Positions 4,633 to 6,190 of a stretch of 6,190 bases of DNA are shown here, one piece after another. The stretch covers positions 1 through 6,190 of the forward strand of contig DAOUWY010000120.1 of the NCBI GenBank assembly GCA_030666885.1, written 5' to 3'. The position numbers were made by a program, and so were the translations under genes. The notes beneath the pieces are model-generated. The model did no database searches. It had not been told where the DNA came from and saw only the letters and a list, made by a program, of their open reading frames with translations. Source of the DNA: Methanosarcinales archaeon. GTDB taxonomy: Archaea > Halobacteriota > Methanosarcinia > Methanosarcinales > Methanocomedenaceae. Every line of letters begins with the position of its first letter. Position 1 is the first letter of the stretch.

Positions 4633-6079
4633 TTTTGATTTGATCGAGAAGACATTCGGCGAATTTGAAAAGAAGATTGAAACCTTAAAGAGGCTTGAAA
4701 AGGAACTCAAATCATTAAATCCAGAAGGTTTCGAACACGAAGTTGAATCACTGAAGTCAAAATTAAAAATACCAGATAAAATTCCGGAGATAGAAAAAGG
4801 CATTGCAGATTTAAAAAGAAAAGTAAACGAGAAAAGCGTAGGACCTATTTCAATAGATGTTATTCCTGAAGCGGCACCGATACCAAAAAATGCTTACGGT
4901 GTGGTCATTGGAATTGGTAAATATGAAGACAATGATATCCCTGCCTTAAAATACGCGAAAGAGGATGCTCTTGAGGTTTATAATATCTTGACAGATCCGA
5001 AATACGGGAACTTTCCCAAGGAAAATGTAAGACTTTTGATTGATGAACAGGCAACACTGACCGAGATAAGATCTGCGATGGGGACATTTCTTGCGCGAAA
5101 AGCTGGAAAGGAGGATATGGTTTGCATCTACTTCGCTGGACACGGCTCTCCCGAAATAGATCCAACAGGAAATGCTGATGATAAGTTTGAGAAATTTATT
5201 GTCCCCTACAATGCAAAAAAAGACGATCTCTTTGGCTATGGACTTTCAATGGACACAATTAGAAAGATTTTAGATGAGAGAATCGATTCAAAGAGAGCCG
5301 TTTTCTTTATTGATAGTTGTTACAGCGGTGAAGCAGGTGGGCGAACCTTTTCAAGACCTGATATCGCAGCACGCAATATTACGATATCTGAAAAATTTCT
5401 AGATCAACTTTCCGGTGAAGGGAGAATCATAATAACAGCAAGCAAACCAGATGAACTATCACTTGAGACTGATGAACTTAAACATGGAATTTTTACATAC
5501 TATCTGACGGAAGGGCTAAAAGGTAAAGCGGATCTCAATAAAGATGGTGTTGTAACAGTGGATGAACTGTATAATTACGTGTATGAGCAGGTGACAAAGA
5601 AAGCTCGCCAGCTTGGAGCAAAGCAACACCCACTTAAAAAAGGCACAATGGTGGGCGAGATTCCGCTGACACGGTGTGAAACCGAAGAGATGATGCACAT
5701 CAAGGAATTAAATCTTAACGCCAGCAGGTTGTTTGACGAAGAGAAATATGAGGAAGCACTTGTAAGTTGGAGTGAAGTTCTGAAGATCGATAAGAAAAAT
5801 GAAGACGCACTGGATGGCAGCGGAAAATCGAAAACGGAGATTGAAAAGGCGGAAGCTATTCTCAAAGAAAAACAGAGAATACTGCTGGACCTGCATAATA
5901 GGGGATTACCATCGAAAGAATATGATGAAGCAATGATTCTGCTAAAAAAGAATCCAAAAACCTATACGGAGCTTGAGCGAAACATAGTTGAATATATTGA
6001 AAAATTGTCAAATGGAGATATTAGCATTGGTGTGTATGTTGATACTCTAAAATTGATAAAAGAAAATTATAAGCGATAG
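4622..6079 (+). CDS. Caspase-like (peptidase C14) protein with coiled coil, EF-hand-like loop and TPR-like tail
   Basis: This is a 485-residue protein. An N-terminal coiled coil (1-72) is rich in K, E and L. The caspase-like domain (about 90-350) opens YGVVIGIGKYED and keeps the catalytic histidine H174 in FAGHGS and cysteine C233 in DSCYSG. D231, just before the cysteine, is what metacaspase-type enzymes that cut after basic residues usually carry. ADLNKDGVVTVDEL holds a 12-residue EF-hand-like loop (304-315: D304, N306, D308, G309, E315) that could bind calcium. A TPR-like helix pair follows (about 363-397), then more charged helices. There is no signal or membrane segment, so it is cytoplasmic. 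ATG 4622 follows GGGGGTG (4608-4614); the longer frame from 4556 lies wholly inside the upstream gene. Overlap with that membrane protein suggests a sensor-protease pair. Substrate unknown. Confidence 0.85.
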   Translation: MKNDFDLIEKTFGEFEKKIETLKRLEKELKSLNPEGFEHEVESLKSKLKIPDKIPEIEKGIADLKRKVNEKSVGPISIDVIPEAAPIPKNAYGVVIGIGKYEDNDIPALKYAKEDALEVYNILTDPKYGNFPKENVRLLIDEQATLTEIRSAMGTFLARKAGKEDMVCIYFAGHGSPEIDPTGNADDKFEKFIVPYNAKKDDLFGYGLSMDTIRKILDERIDSKRAVFFIDSCYSGEAGGRTFSRPDIAARNITISEKFLDQLSGEGRIIITASKPDELSLETDELKHGIFTYYLTEGLKGKADLNKDGVVTVDELYNYVYEQVTKKARQLGAKQHPLKKGTMVGEIPLTRCETEEMMHIKELNLNASRLFDEEKYEEALVSWSEVLKIDKKNEDALDGSGKSKTEIEKAEAILKEKQRILLDLHNRGLPSKEYDEAMILLKKNPKTYTELERNIVEYIEKLSNGDISIGVYVDTLKLIKENYKR

Positions 6080-6094
6080 AATTAATCTCCAAAC

Positions 6095-6184
6095 ATGATA
6101 TTAAAAACAAATCCGGATGAAAAGGATGCGTATGCACTTATTGTCGGTATAGCTACGTATAAAAACTTTAAAGTACCAACTTAA
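6095..6184 (+). pseudogene. Start of a second caspase-like domain, stopped after 29 codons (window edge)
   Basis: From ATG 6095 the translation contains DAYALIVGIATYKNFKVPT, which matches the first strand of the caspase-like domain in the preceding gene (NAYGVVIGIGKYEDNDIPAL). It then meets TAA at 6182-6184, exactly where the family continues with an L-K/R-x-A segment. Shifting frame after the proline codon gives Leu-Lys, so loss of two bases or gain of one would explain the stop. No Shine-Dalgarno site precedes the ATG. It is probably a tandem duplicate broken by frameshift, or a sequencing error in an intact gene. The window ends six bases later, so the remainder cannot be judged. Confidence 0.55.
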
Positions 6185-6190
6185 GATAAA

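Overview
The window reads as archaeal, most likely from the Methanosarcinales/ANME-2 part of the Euryarchaeota. This placement is an inference. It rests on an F420H2-oxidase-type flavodiiron protein, a small archaeal ferredoxin:thioredoxin-reductase-like protein, two DUF2180 proteins, a domain resembling the Methanosarcinales S-layer duplication domain, Shine-Dalgarno sites of the GGAGGTGAT type and one TTTATATA archaeal TATA box. All recognised genes lie on the + strand. I see no tRNA, rRNA or CRISPR array.

Region 1 (1-2242) is an oxygen and peroxide defence cluster. After an intergenic stretch holding a hairpin (54-79) and a palindrome beside a TATA-like box (146-164) comes a 46-residue YHS-domain protein. 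A damaged second YHS copy follows, with an in-frame stop. Next are a rubrerythrin-type ferritin-like protein without a rubredoxin domain and, 17 bases on, a full-length FprA flavodiiron protein starting at TTG.

Region 2 (2315-3313) has its own strong TATA box. It encodes a thiol-redox and zinc/iron set of small cysteine-rich proteins: a ferredoxin:thioredoxin-reductase-like catalytic subunit with changed CxC motifs, a stand-alone rubredoxin-like protein with extra cysteines, and two tandem DUF2180 proteins. A terminator-like stem spans the end of the reductase gene, so the genes behind it may be expressed at a lower level.

Region 3 (3416-3835) is an OsmC-family gene that keeps the peroxidatic-type cysteine but lacks the usual resolving cysteine. 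With regions 1 and 2 it gives one stretch devoted to O2, peroxide and thiol stress in an anaerobe.

Region 4 (3836-6190) has a different character. A ~107-bp MITE-like element with perfect 14-bp terminal inverted repeats precedes two genes that overlap by 11 bases. The first is a single-pass membrane protein with an outer S-layer-like domain and a cytoplasmic helical tail. The second is a caspase-like (peptidase C14) protein with an N-terminal coiled coil, a His/Cys dyad, an EF-hand-like loop and a TPR-like C-terminus. The start of another caspase-like domain follows at once and stops after 29 codons. The overlap and domain layout suggest an envelope sensor paired with a cytoplasmic caspase-like protease, a candidate cell-death, stress or defence module. 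That function is inference.
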